Of a stretch of DNA of 64,000 bases, positions 20,201-31,597 are shown one piece after another. This stretch comes from Rhynchonema sp. JSB1_4 (taxonomy: Eukaryota; Nematoda; Chromadorea; Monhysterida; Xyalidae). The notes beneath the pieces were generated by a model, which worked only from the letters and a program-made list of their open reading frames with translations, had not been told where the DNA came from and ran no database searches. The stretch spans positions 1 through 64,000 of the forward strand of contig JASAMV010003866.1 in the NCBI GenBank assembly GCA_030248065.1. Reading direction: 5' to 3'. The first letter of the stretch is position 1; every line of letters starts with the position of its first letter. Made by a program: the position numbers and the translations under genes.

Positions 20201-23200
20201 TTTGCGCCTTGTTTTGTTGGAGTGTCGTGTTTGTTTGGGATGGAGTATGTACTAGCATTCAATTTACTCAACAAAACTTTGTAGCGTAATGCACAAATGG
20301 TGTGCGCTTATGTATTTATTGTGCGACGCTTCAGTCCCGGGGTACAGGTTCAGGCACGGCCATTCAGGCCCGACTGGAGCCTAAGCCTATGAATGGGTCA
20401 AACATGCTGGGCCTGAAAAAATCGGGCCTGAACTTCCGGGCCTGAAAAGTTACGGAATAGCGCTTATTCCGTCCAGCGTTCAAACGGGATTGGATTCAAT
20501 CCCGGGAACGGGATTGAGTTAGGAAAATAACGGGATCGGGATTGGCGGGGTTAAGAAGCACAAAGATTAGACCAAAACAGAACAAATTTGTCGAAGACAA
20601 GGCAGCTCAAAGGAAATAGTGAACATCGATCCTAAAAACAGCTGATTTGTGCATGTAACCCATAACAAACGAATTAGCATTTCAGTTTTTTGATAGTGCG
20701 TTTTTTAGTTCCTGGTACTGAACTATATTTTGAACGAGTGCCGTTGAACTATATTTTGAGTGGGATTGGAAAAAGTGCCGGCATCCTGGAGATCTGGATC
20801 GGGATTCCGTTCGAACATTGATTCAGTCAAACACCACGAGGAGAGAGAAAACGTTCACTTAACATGGCACAACTTCATCTTTGATGTGTGTGTGAACAAT
20901 TCGCAACGCTCCTCCCATTGACCGATATACACATAATTATAAGGTACACATGAACCATCAGCCAACTTGCCACCGAACCTGATTCAGGTCGAATCCGATG
21001 AGACACACGATGGCAACGAGCGTGTATGTGAAGGCAGCGACCACCACATCGATGACGACGGCTGAATATCGGTATACGCCCGTTGTCTGACCACTGGATG
21101 TTTGCGACACCGCGCCCCCGGCCGTGCCCGAACCGATCTGACCCAGCTCGGCGCCCGGACTCAGGGCGCGACCCGCACCCCCGCTCGTCTGCGATGGACC
21201 ACCTGGATGCGGGTGAGAGAGTTTTACTATGTATATTGTAGGTTGGAAAGTTACACACACCACTGCTAATTGGAGGCATCAGACAACCATTGCACATGTG
21301 CGGACTACCCGCAAAGTTTGCAAATTTGACCTGGTTTTCACGGACGGGCGAGACGCCCGGCATTGTAATGACCGGTTAAACGTCATCAGCAAATCGCCAG
21401 ACATCCAGTGCAGTGTACTTGACCCTGTCATGTTATAGTTCTGATCCTACATAAAACTTGACGAATGGCACTGGTACCGTGGAGGTTTCGTGTAAGCTGC
21501 CATGGTGGGCGTGAGCATGATCCAGGACGCTGCTATACATACAGTAGGTATACTGTAGATAATACTCGAGGAGCTGAGTAACAGAGCGCCCACTGTAGTG
21601 CAGGTGCCCCGCGCTCCTTGCAAACGTCGAAATGCCAAACTTCAGACCACCTTACCCGCAACTGGGTCATGTGGTGCGACCGGTGCCTGTGCGCTGAAAT
21701 GCTGTCTGTACTCGGCTTCGATGTCGCGGTCACGAAACGTCATCGTGCACGGATTCAGCGCATCGCGACCGATCCAGTAGGATGTCGACGCGAGATTGCT
21801 TTTCTGAACATGAGATTTCTTACTTTGACAAACATTTTACTGGAAAAATTAAGAAAATGACAACAGGCTTAGGAAAACTTTGTTTTTTCGTGAGGCATGG
21901 GGAGAGCACCGAATATTGAACTAAGGACAGACCACAGACAGAATTTGGTGGTGGAATAAAGAAAGTTTTCCAACTTTTTTCGAAAGTTACGACACGAACC
22001 TGAATGACGTCGACCAATTTGCGATCGAAATCCCTGTGATCGGTGTCGAAATGTGTCAGTGACGCATTCGCGTGCAGTTGTGTCATCGTGTCAAGCCCAG
22101 CTGCCAGACTGCACACATCGCTGCCACCTGTACAATCAATCGAATGAACAAACGTAATATCGATTGGTGTGTCACGGGCAAAACAGCGAGGCCAAAGTTT
22201 TTCAAAGACAGCAGCCACCTAAGTAAATGTTTGCTGGGCGCAGTACAGGCCTTACGTATTATTCTTGTCGTATAGTAAATTTCCAAATTCGCTGCCGCAC
22301 AGTAAAGTACGCCCCAAGCGCGGTTCTGAAACATTGCGCGCAGCTGCCTGGCATTCTGACATTAACTATGGGGCGTATTTTACCGTGCGTCAGCGAATTT
22401 GGAAACTTACTATAGTAGCCTAACCCAAACGAACAATTGAGCATGCCCCCTCCGGTCACTCACCGCCCTGTGCATCAATACCACTTGAGTGCGACGCCGG
22501 TCTGTAGCACATGGCTGACGCCGATTGTGCGTCATTCAAACTGCCGGACGCCGACGCAGTGCGCGTGCCGTTCATGACCTGCACGAAGTGCATCTGCAAC
22601 GATTTGGTGCGCACGTAGGCACTACAATAGGGGCAGTGACATGGAAGATATATACAGTAGAAGTGACAAGTACAGCGCTGAAGAAGGATTGATTTTGTTA
22701 TGTATGCTACCCCTGATCACGTGTTTGTTTTTGGTTTTCCACAGCGAACTATACAAGCATACAGTACATGTATGTATATACTACAACTTAACGCAGTGCG
22801 AATGATTGTTGCTTGCAAAAAACGGCGGGAACTCAGCGAGAAGAAGCTAGCAGCAGGTAAACCAGAGTGACACCACTGATATCAGCGCGACATCGAACGC
22901 ACATGAATGCAACATACCATTTCCTTGCTGTTCTTTGGCGCCATCAACTGTGACGATGTGTGCAGGCCGCTTTGTGTCCGCTTGCCCACCGAGCCACTGC
23001 CCATGCCACCACCGGGATCCGTGAACGCTGACGTTCGACTGCTCGGCGGTTGTCCGTGGGCGGGACTGGTGCCCGTGGCTTGCAATGCCGTACAGATGGC
23101 CTGCTCGGACACTGAACGTCGCTTGCCCGTCCCGACGTACTCCTCGAGGCCGAGATTGTTCTGCAAGGTGATGTATCGATTGGTTTGTGCAATGCCGGAT

Positions 23201-26200
23201 AACAATCTTGCAGTAATGGACTTCGACCAGTTGCACAACGACATCGGCTCGGAATGTTAGGCAAAATGTCTCTTCTTAAATTCTTGCAAAACAGTGATCG
23301 CCGGTCGATAACGGCCAACTTAGCATACTAATCTGTGAGCACACTCATGCGTTCACTTCGTGCTTGGTGTTTTCTTCCGCTCTGCTGTTGTCGACCAAAT
23401 AATCCCTTTATCGAAGTGTAATTCGGTGCATAACGCCAATTGGGACACACGAAAATTTCATTCTATGCCGCAGTGCGAATATTTTAAAAACGAAGTGCTT
23501 AAGTACTGGAAATTTTTTCGGGACACGCCAAAAAGTATTCTAAGCCCGATGTTACTCATATAGCGAATATTCCTTTTGCGACTTGTGACTGTGTATAATT
23601 GTAGGGCCAATTGCGCCAACCGAACTGAACTGTGTGGTCCACCTGTGCCTTTCAAATACTAACTCTGATGTTTCATACCTCGACGTTGGCAGTCGTGACT
23701 GCCTCCTTGTGCCCCCTGACTGAGAGCAGCTTTTGTCGCAGACTCGCCTCGGTGGCCGTGGAGGCTCGCGCCGGCAGAGATGTAGTCGGCTGGAGCGCTT
23801 TCAGCCTTTTCGTCAATTTCTGCAAAAAATAAGCAAATAAATACACTTTGTTCTTCAAATTTAGGAAAGAAAACAGCAAAATCGCGCGCGCTTGCCGATT
23901 TGAACGAGGACGTCCGGCCGTGTTTCTGCACCGACGCCTGGTCGGCGGGAATCGATGATGTTTCAGGCGTGGAGCCTTTGAGTCGCGCAACAACGAAATG
24001 GGTCTTCACGCCTGCAATGCGAAATCCACATGAATACCTAGCCATTTTTTGCAGAAATGTAAATAGGGTAGGCCTAATGAAATCAAATTTGCGCTGTGTA
24101 GTAATGACATAATGTACTGTATAATGCATCAGTCCTGTGCCTTGTTTGTCACTTGATCAAAACGTATTATACGTAACACACGCACACGTACGGGCCGGGC
24201 CTTCTTTCTGTATCCCTGTCAGTGTCATTGAACTAACATTTATGATCCTCCAAGCCCTACCAAACAATATGGACAACGTAGGCTTTGAACCTGCGTCTTC
24301 CAGATACGGCTGCTTTAACCAGCTGAACTACGCATCCGTCTGACAAGCGGGAGGATCTAGAAGGATCTCTCATACGTACCCCAATGCAGCACCAAATGCC
24401 TGCACAAGCTTGTGTTTTTGCCTGACTCCATAACGTGAAACGCACGCCGCGTAACACACTGACAGCAGGGGCTGTAGCACAGGTCAACGGACCACTATCA
24501 CAACATTTCACATGTATTTGTACTTTTGCACTTCGCTTCGCGGTCCTCACAAAATCACGTCAACTTTTGCATTGGTACAGTACCGTCACGGTCCTTGGCG
24601 GCGGTGGAAGCTTTTTTTCGCCCTCCCCCTTCTTGTCCCCCATACTTATTGTATGAGTAAAAACGCATGCATCCGCACATTTCGCCATTTTTGATGCCCC
24701 TTTTGATGTTTTAATTTTAAACTGCGAAATTAACCAGCTTTATGGGCGTTAAGTCACTAGGAGTTGAATCAAACAGAGTGGTACTACACTGCTATTTTTT
24801 GATTGATGTTCGCCATGTTTGTACATGATGCGGGACACAGCGATATGCAATGCACATTGTATTATAGGTATTTGCACTAGTGGCCCGTGAGAACCTTCCC
24901 AGTCATAAACGTTTCTATTCATGGTTTTTTAATGGGAAAACTGTGAGCCAAAGCCACGTTTTCCCAACTGATGGAGACTCATGGATATCATCATGTTCGA
25001 AGCAGTGGCGGATCCAGCTTTTGGCCAAGGGAGGGGTCAAATCATTTGACCCCTCCCTTGGCCAATCCATAAAGTTATTTTTATCAGGTGTTGGTTCCAT
25101 TCTGGAAAAGTCATTTGTATCCAGCGGTCGTTCAGAATTTGGTGCTTTTGCACCACGACACAAAGTGCGACCATGCGTTTCGGCATTACGCGTGAGAAAG
25201 CCCTGGCTTCATCAAAATTTCTGACTTTTTGACTTCTGACATCGAAATCGCGAAGTGCGCTACTTTTTTTACTTTTGACGTGTATTACAGTGAAAATCTA
25301 GAGATTTGGGTGTCCTTTCCTCCTTATTTGCGAAAAGGTGCTCCTTCAGGAACCAATTTGACCAAAGGGGGCCATGGCTCCTGTGACCCCTTTGGATCCG
25401 CCCTTGGTCTGAAGGAACACTCTGCGGAATTTTTTCACTCCTTCTAACACACATGCACAGGTTCAAGTTGACAAGAAAGGTGCCGAAATCCAGAGATATG
25501 TGTTCTGCGTTCGGAGCCCACATTGCCGCACGTAAACGTCGACACACATGTGGCAGCAAACCCCTCGCAAATGGGACGCGACCAGCAACCAGCAGCGTCG
25601 CCATGCACGACCACATATTGTACACATTGCCTGCCAGCAGACTAAAAATAGACATTTATCGACGTAGCTGGCGTCTATAAATAGTAACACACGCACACAC
25701 AGAGAAACGGGACGCACGGCACACCCGTGTGGGAGCAGCAGCTTGCATCCAGCTCTCTACATGTATGTGTGTATGGGTATAAATGCGTGGTGGCAGCTGT
25801 GTGCCAGAGGGCATATAGGGATGCCATTACGACAGGGCCAGTGCCCTGAGCAAAACTTTGCTTTCTCGCTCTCAACAACGCTTGCGCGCGCCCGCGGCTG
25901 ACGCTGGCTAGCTGCTGCCTTGCACACACACACATACCACGCCTGCGCTGTACCGAGTGCACCTATACATATTAGGTCCACAGCTCCGCTAGTCGTATAG
26001 ACGTGTACTTGTTGGGTCTTGGGTCTGGTCTACTTTGACACCAAACGCATGCTGCTGACGTATACGTATGTGTATGGCCATGTTCGCGTGTTGGCATGTC
26101 GCATGCGTACCATAGTGTGGTACTTCCATTGTGTGGACCGTCCGTACGTACATGTGCACTGTGCGTGTGCGTGTGCTTTTTATCAAATTTGCTGCTGCCG

Positions 26201-29200
26201 CGCTATGCGCAGTGACATTGCGCGCTCGCTGAGAAATATAAAGGGCGAAAAGCTTGATTAAACCATATACGGTACTCTCATGGTTGCTCCAGCTATATGA
26301 ACAGTGCTGCCATACAATGCCCATCCCTTACACTTGATTGACTGCTTTCACTACGAGCTCTATCTGCAACCGCACGACGAAACATCAACACTCAGATTGA
26401 AACAATTGACGCTCGCTGAAACGTTACACTTAGGATGTGAATGGAGACATCACGGGCTCACAGGTTTTGTATTCGCACCATCACACCTCGAAGTGTCAGA
26501 TTAATACATTTCCAGCAAGAACACTGCTTTCTGTCAAGAACCGCTGCCTGCTCTTGCCCTCGACACGTATGGCTCCAGACGTCGTTAAGTCACTATTGTG
26601 GAACACGTACATATGCACGGAATTAGACGCACATTCAGTGTCATGTGAGAGGACTGGGTCCCAAATATAGCAACATACACAGGACGCGCATAATGCCAGC
26701 ACAAAATGCACATCAATAATGTGGACCCCGGGGGCCATACAGTATCCACATAGGCACCTACATATGTAGGTACCATGATGAATCTCGTCCAGCTGATTTT
26801 CACAAGTAAGTGCCCGTGTGTGTATACGCAACTGCGTTCGTGGAGAAAATAAATCCAGCTGTGGTGCTGACCTTGATAATCGTCACCGGGCTCCAGCTGA
26901 TAATCATCTTGTAGAAATTGGGCAGTGGCATCCGAAACGTGAATTCGACCGGCCATGCCTGAGTGACAAATAAATGGAATAAAAAAGCGCAGGCTTCGGT
27001 CCAATCTGCAATCGGTTGTGTAACGCCAACAACCCACAATTTGGCATATACATACCGTAATCTGATTTGAAATCTGTCCCAGTGACTGACAACCACTAAA
27101 CATCTTCACGTCCAGTGCAAAAATGAACCACCAGGCAGATTACAGCCAAGTTTTATTTATGTAAATTGCTGGTCATTGAATGTTGCGCTTATCATATCCA
27201 TTTGCCACCCATGATGTGTGAAGCGGATCAGAAAAACAGAACGTTAGATTCAAAAAACATAATGCAAGTAGAAAATAAAGAAAAGCACCCGAGCTTTCCA
27301 TTTCGTTAGCGAACGTGACATCGTTTGAGAATACGTCAAATTTGAACAGTTTCGTACCGACCAAACCGCACATCACTTTGCCCGTGTGAATGCCGACACG
27401 CATGTTGACGTCCTGATGATGTTTCAAAAGGCCAATATTGAGAGAAAACATTAGCCTTCGGTTGCGAAATCACTTTCTGGGATGCCCTGTACTGTATTGT
27501 GCCGAATGAAACCCTGTCTGCAAACAGCGTAAAACGTACCTATTACCACGTGGAACGGGTTTCTATAGACATGGATATCACACGGCAGCGAACTACTGTC
27601 GCCACGCCAATAACAAGGTCGTGCAAACAGTCTTCCAAAAAACTGACAAGCTGTGTAAATCAGTCGAATGGAGTCCCACTTATCGCGCGTCTCATCCGCC
27701 GCGGACGAGAACGACAAACAGCACGATGACCCAACCAGCTAACGGGCAGTAGTGCAGACCGACCTGTCCCCTGTCGGCATCGAATTGTCTGATCGCCTTG
27801 ATCATCGCCTGACCCAATTCGACACAACATTTGGCGTGATCGCGCCGCGGCACCGGACAGCCGGACACGGCGTAGTAGCAGTCACCGAGCGTCGATATCT
27901 TCTCGCAGCCCAACACCTCGCACACGCGGTCGAAACGGCCGAATAGATCGTTGAGCAACGACACCAGTTCGTCGGCCGTCTGTGACATTGCGCTTGGGCT
28001 TGGCGATTTATTTTCGGTGTCATCATATAAAATCTATTGGGATTTTGTGGCCGCCGACATATTCAACTGTACGGTATACGCGTATAGGCAATCCATCGGC
28101 TCATGGCACTTTTATACACACAACGCAAGCAGCAGCGCACGCCATTTTCTAAACAAATGTACACTTTGAACGAGTGTTATACTTTGATGGCCGGCTTATA
28201 ATTTATTCGGTTTTAATTATAGCTGCTTGACATGACACTTTCCTGCACTGTTGCAAAATTTGGGGATGTTTCAACGGATAACTGCAGAGAATAGATGCAT
28301 TCATTGACGGCAGTAATGTGGCGTGCAGCATGTGCGTGTTGAGTGCCATGAGCTGGCGGATTGCCTATACTACATAACCGGTGGAAAACTGTGATCGACT
28401 TTGAGACGTGTGTCACTAAATCACAGCTGGCCGCTTGACGCTGTTTCACACCACACGCTTGTTATCATGCCCATCGGCTGCGTTACGCACTGATGCCTAC
28501 TACCCCAGCGTAACATAAAGTTTTTAGAATAGATTATGCATTCAGCTCACCACTCTACATACCTGTGAATATTCTGTGCCGATGGTCGATGGGTCGATCG
28601 CCAACGTTTTGAGAACAATACACAAAAATTTCTATCCCAGTTTAGGTACCTTGTTTGACGACATGCGAGTGAATCCGCAAATGTCAGCGAATAGGATTGA
28701 GACATTCGTCATGAGATTCATGGTGAACGGGCGGAAAGTGGCCTGCGCGCCGCGTGATGTGCCCAGACCGGCCAACGGTGTGGTGGGCACCGCTGCACCC
28801 ACTTTGGTGGCGGTCGTGTCCGATACACGCTTGCCTGCAATCACTGCTTGTTGGCTACATGTCGTCAGGTTTCAACAGGGTTCTTATAACAATGTTGTGT
28901 TTTTGTCTGCCAAGAACGGGTTTTAGGCACCCGCAAAATCTTCGTCAAAACAACACATTGTAATGTAATGTACCCAGCGTTCCCAATGTGTCGCGTGTGA
29001 AACATCATCGCAGATTTTATATTTTAAGCGCACCTAAACTAGGTGATATCAATAAACACGCGCGTGCAACCCGGTGCACGAGCGTCAATTTGTGAAACAT
29101 CAACCGACCAGAATCAGGTCCAGTGCTGCCCCTTCGCAGTTCGCTGTTCTCCTTCAGCAATTGATCGGCCACAAACCGAGGCATCACCGATTCGATCATT

Positions 29201-30849
29201 TTGTCTTTGAACTGTGTTTCCGACTCGAGCTCTTTGCGAGCGATCAGTGATTGACCGATCTTCAGGAACGTTTTCCGATGTCGCACCTGTCGCGAATCGT
29301 TGTACATAGATGATTTCTTAGAATGATCTGCTTTTCGCTTTTGTATGAAGTTTTAGGCAAATGACTTGTTTCCACAGGCCGGTGGTGCACCGGTCCGTCG
29401 TCAGTGCGAATGCACCATCTGCAGATGGTCACGTATGTACCTACCCCAACAATAAAACTACACACACGAGCTTTTCCATGCTCGTGTAAAAAACAATGCT
29501 GCTGATGCAAATGCACAGCGGAACCAACCTGCGACAAAATGTAGATGTGCACTCCAAGCAGATGCACGGACAAGTGCATAATCAGTTTGAGGCCTGCGAG
29601 GTCGATCGTTTCGCCACCGACCTTGTGGTTCAGCGATAGAACCTGCCAAAAACAACAACAATATGGTACAGCGCTGATATTTGGTTTTAGTTTTGGTATC
29701 TTATTTGTGTGCTGGATATGGAAGTTATCGTTATTTCAACCACAATGTCTGTTTGAGGCTTCTTTTAGTTCGAAACGTCAGTGGCGCTGACTGAGAGCCA
29801 ACGGCCACAAATTTAGGTGAGCTTTCTTGTTTCAAAATCTCAAAGCACACATTTGTCCCAAACAGGGGGCTATAATCGTACTTCTCAGGTGACAGGCGCA
29901 CAGCGCAGTGATAATGTTTCACACCGCACCGACCAACCTCAAAGAGCACAGTGTATAGCAGGCCAACGACGACACAGACATACAACGGCAGCGGTATGAC
30001 GGTGTAGAGGAGTAGGACGACCTCAATGCTGGTCACGAATGCACCGACGGGACTGACCGCCGGGCGATCGCCGACTGACGGCAGACTGAAGGCCAACAGT
30101 GACACGACGCAGACCAGGAACATGCCTGAATCAGAAAGGTGACCGGTCGCAGACTCGCATCGCCAGTGTATATTACGTATATAGATGAAGAAACAAATGG
30201 ACAAGAAAATAATATTAAAATTGCATCTCACATAAGAAAGACGTTGGCAAATAGAATCGTTGATAATTGCCACTGGAGAACGTGAAACCGAGTATGGCCA
30301 GCGTGACGCCGATGAGCATGAGCAGACCAGCGTGCCAGGTCAGGCGATCACCACCTGAATTTAGGCATTTGCAGTTTCATCATCCCGTAGACAATTCGTG
30401 CGTGTGTTTTCTCAAAGACTTTTGAAGCGCATCAGCTCGGTATATCTGTTTTCACGTTCAAACGTCGTTAATTTTCAAACAGCTGAAACACTTGCGCATA
30501 TAGCAGCAGAGACAGACAACTAACATTTGGGCGTGGTTATCATGCCCATACCAAGAGCCGGTTTTCAGTTGCTACAGGCCACTAAGATTGTATCTTTTTC
30601 TCAATCGCTCAATGACAGAGTACATATATACCTACCTTGATGAACAGGCGCCGACAAGTGATAGATGAACCAGGCGATTTCGGTGGCGATCAGATAGATG
30701 AGTCCGCATCTGAATCGATCTCTCAACTGCGGGAATGACGATTTCCAATAGCAGCTCTCCAGCTGAATCGACGAGAATTGTGGATTCCACCATTGCGAGT
30801 TGGCGCGTTCGAATAATTTCCAGCGTTTCTTGCTGGTCGAATGCGACAT
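17289..30849 (-). CDS. ADCY9: membrane adenylyl cyclase, type 9 class
   Basis: It makes cAMP from ATP at the plasma membrane, under G-protein control. Exons, 5' to 3', are 30849-30636, 30354-30232, 30125-29938, 29642-29529, 29286-29109, 28834-28650, 27979-27764, 27412-27289, 26958-26872, 24011-23896, 23819-23679, 23160-22918, 22593-22464, 22127-22000, 21803-21656, 21202-20979, 20176-20038, 19377-19196, 19086-19003, 18911-18717, 18405-18243 and 17809-17289. They sum to 3843 bases (1280 residues) in one frame. The order is an N-terminus with [10 protein letters not shown], the first membrane block, and C1 with the metal aspartates in [10 protein letters not shown] and STLGDCYY. A low-complexity linker, the second membrane block, and C2 ([41 protein letters not shown]) follow. 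The motif set matches mammalian ADCY9 and worm ACY-1 most closely. The protein stops soon after C2 and lacks the long C2b tail. The frame is open above the chosen ATG (to about 31065), so the true start may be upstream. One intron (23820-23895) appears to be GC-AG. Confidence 0.9.
18516..18716. mobile_element. MITE in a cyclase intron, its end forming the splice donor
   Basis: Read on the gene strand, the intron opens GTATGTAAAGGCAAACAACG, which is also the terminal repeat of the copy at 31390-31597. The opposite arm (CAACACGAGCCCGATTTTGG near 18530) is the inverted partner of CCGAAATCGGGCTCGTGTTG near 18676. Element and intron therefore share their first base, within my ability to place the edge. 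Confidence 0.65.
20330..20830. repeat. degenerate GGGATTCGGATCGGG / GGCCTGAA repeats
   Basis: This cyclase intron stretch (20177-20978) is made of worn copies of words such as CGGGATCGGGATTGG, CGGGCCTGAA and TGAACTATATTTTGA. Similar text occurs at 38520-38770 in an NR4A intron. I see no terminal repeats and cannot assign a family. Confidence 0.45.
22271..22414. mobile_element. palindromic MITE, TATAGTAAATTTC family, copy 1
   Basis: It begins TATAGTAAATTTCCAAATTC and ends GAATTTGGAAACTTACTATA, with a cyclase intron around it. Siblings are at 31173-31362 and 58634-58877; the last also shares the core CTGAAACATTGCGCGCAGCT. Confidence 0.75.
24280..24352 (-). tRNA. tRNA-like pseudogene
   Basis: On the minus strand the promoter-like A block TAGTTCAGCTGGTTAAAGCA and the T-arm block GCAGGTTCAAAGCC are spaced as in a tRNA. 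The acceptor stem pairs only over its first bases and the anticodon stem does not close properly. I take it as a decayed tRNA or a tRNA-derived SINE head. It lies in the 2.9-kb cyclase intron 24012-26871. Confidence 0.4.
25003..25406. mobile_element. hAT-like element with GGCGGATCC ends, copy 1
   Basis: Starts CAGTGGCGGATCCAGCTTTT and ends TTTGGATCCGCCCTTG. The flanks GTTCGAAG and GTCTGAAG agree at six of eight bases and may be an aged target duplication. Close to its left end is a tight palindrome (GGCCAAGGGAGGGGTCAAAT against its reverse complement). Related sequence occurs at 43710-43970 and 44349-44706. It fills part of the large cyclase intron 24012-26871. The remainder of that intron holds the tRNA-like piece and AT- or CA-rich text without recognised features. 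Confidence 0.6.
28083..28369. mobile_element. palindromic MITE, TATAGGCAATCC ends
   Basis: The left end TATAGGCAATCCATCGGCTC (continuing ATGGCACT) mirrors the right end AGTGCCATGAGCTGGCGGAT (continuing TGCCTATA). It sits in cyclase intron 27980-28649. The CTCATGGCACT part is shared with the hairpin element at 34242-34583, suggesting related families. Confidence 0.65.
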
Positions 30850-31172
30850 GTTGGCCACAGTGCCGGCGACGTTCAATGGCGTCGGTGTGACACGCGCGGA
30901 TGTGCCCAGGTCGGTGCGTCGATTGGACGCGTGCTGCTGCAGTTGCTGGAGACTCGTGTCGCTCAGTGGATGGCGCTGCACAAATACTGTACTGTACAAC
31001 ACACACTTGGTGATCACGACACGAGGCAAGTTTGTTATGTGGACTTTGGTTGGTCCGGGATACAATACCTAAGTTCGTTTTTGTCACAGCTCTAGCCTTT
31101 CATTTTATAGTTGACTTGAAGTGCCTCTAGATGCAGATAATAGTGAGAAAGCGCTATCACTGCTTTCGTTTC

Positions 31173-31362
31173 TATAGTAAATTTCTAATTTCGTTACCTC
31201 ATGCATTTTACAGACGCAGGGAAACTCCAGTTCGAAGTCGAGGCAGGCAACATTTGGCTTGTCGTCTGTGTGTGTTGAGTATGTTGCCTGCCTCGACTTC
31301 GAACGGGAGTTTCCCTGCGTCTGTAAGAATGCATGAGGCAACGAAATTAGAAATTTACTATA
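31173..31362. mobile_element. palindromic MITE, TATAGTAAATTTC family, copy 2
   Basis: It starts TATAGTAAATTTCTAATTTC and ends GAAATTAGAAATTTACTATA. The arms are long: CGCAGGGAAACTCCAGTTCG against its mirror CGAACGGGAGTTTCCCTGCG. Confidence 0.8.
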
Positions 31363-31389
31363 CCAGTCAAAGTTTTTCCAAACCATACA

Positions 31390-31597
31390 GTATGTAAAGG
31401 CAAACCACACCAACATGAGCTCGAGTTCGCAGCTGGCAGAATAGTGAAACCTTCTGACGTGGCTGCTGATTTGGGAAATATTACATGTTGAAGAATACAA
31501 AATTGAGCATGATAATTTTCTTATTTTTTTATTCGTTTTGCATGCACAACACCTTCGAAATCGGGCTCGCCTTAGCGTAGTTTGTCTTTGGTATTAC
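31390..31597. mobile_element. MITE, TATGTAAAGGCAAAC family, second copy
   Basis: It begins GTATGTAAAGGCAAACCACA and ends CGTAGTTTGTCTTTGGTATT. The interior (GTGGCTGCTGATTTGGGAAA…, TTATTCGTTTTGCATGCAC) matches the copy in the cyclase intron at 18516-18716. Confidence 0.65.
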
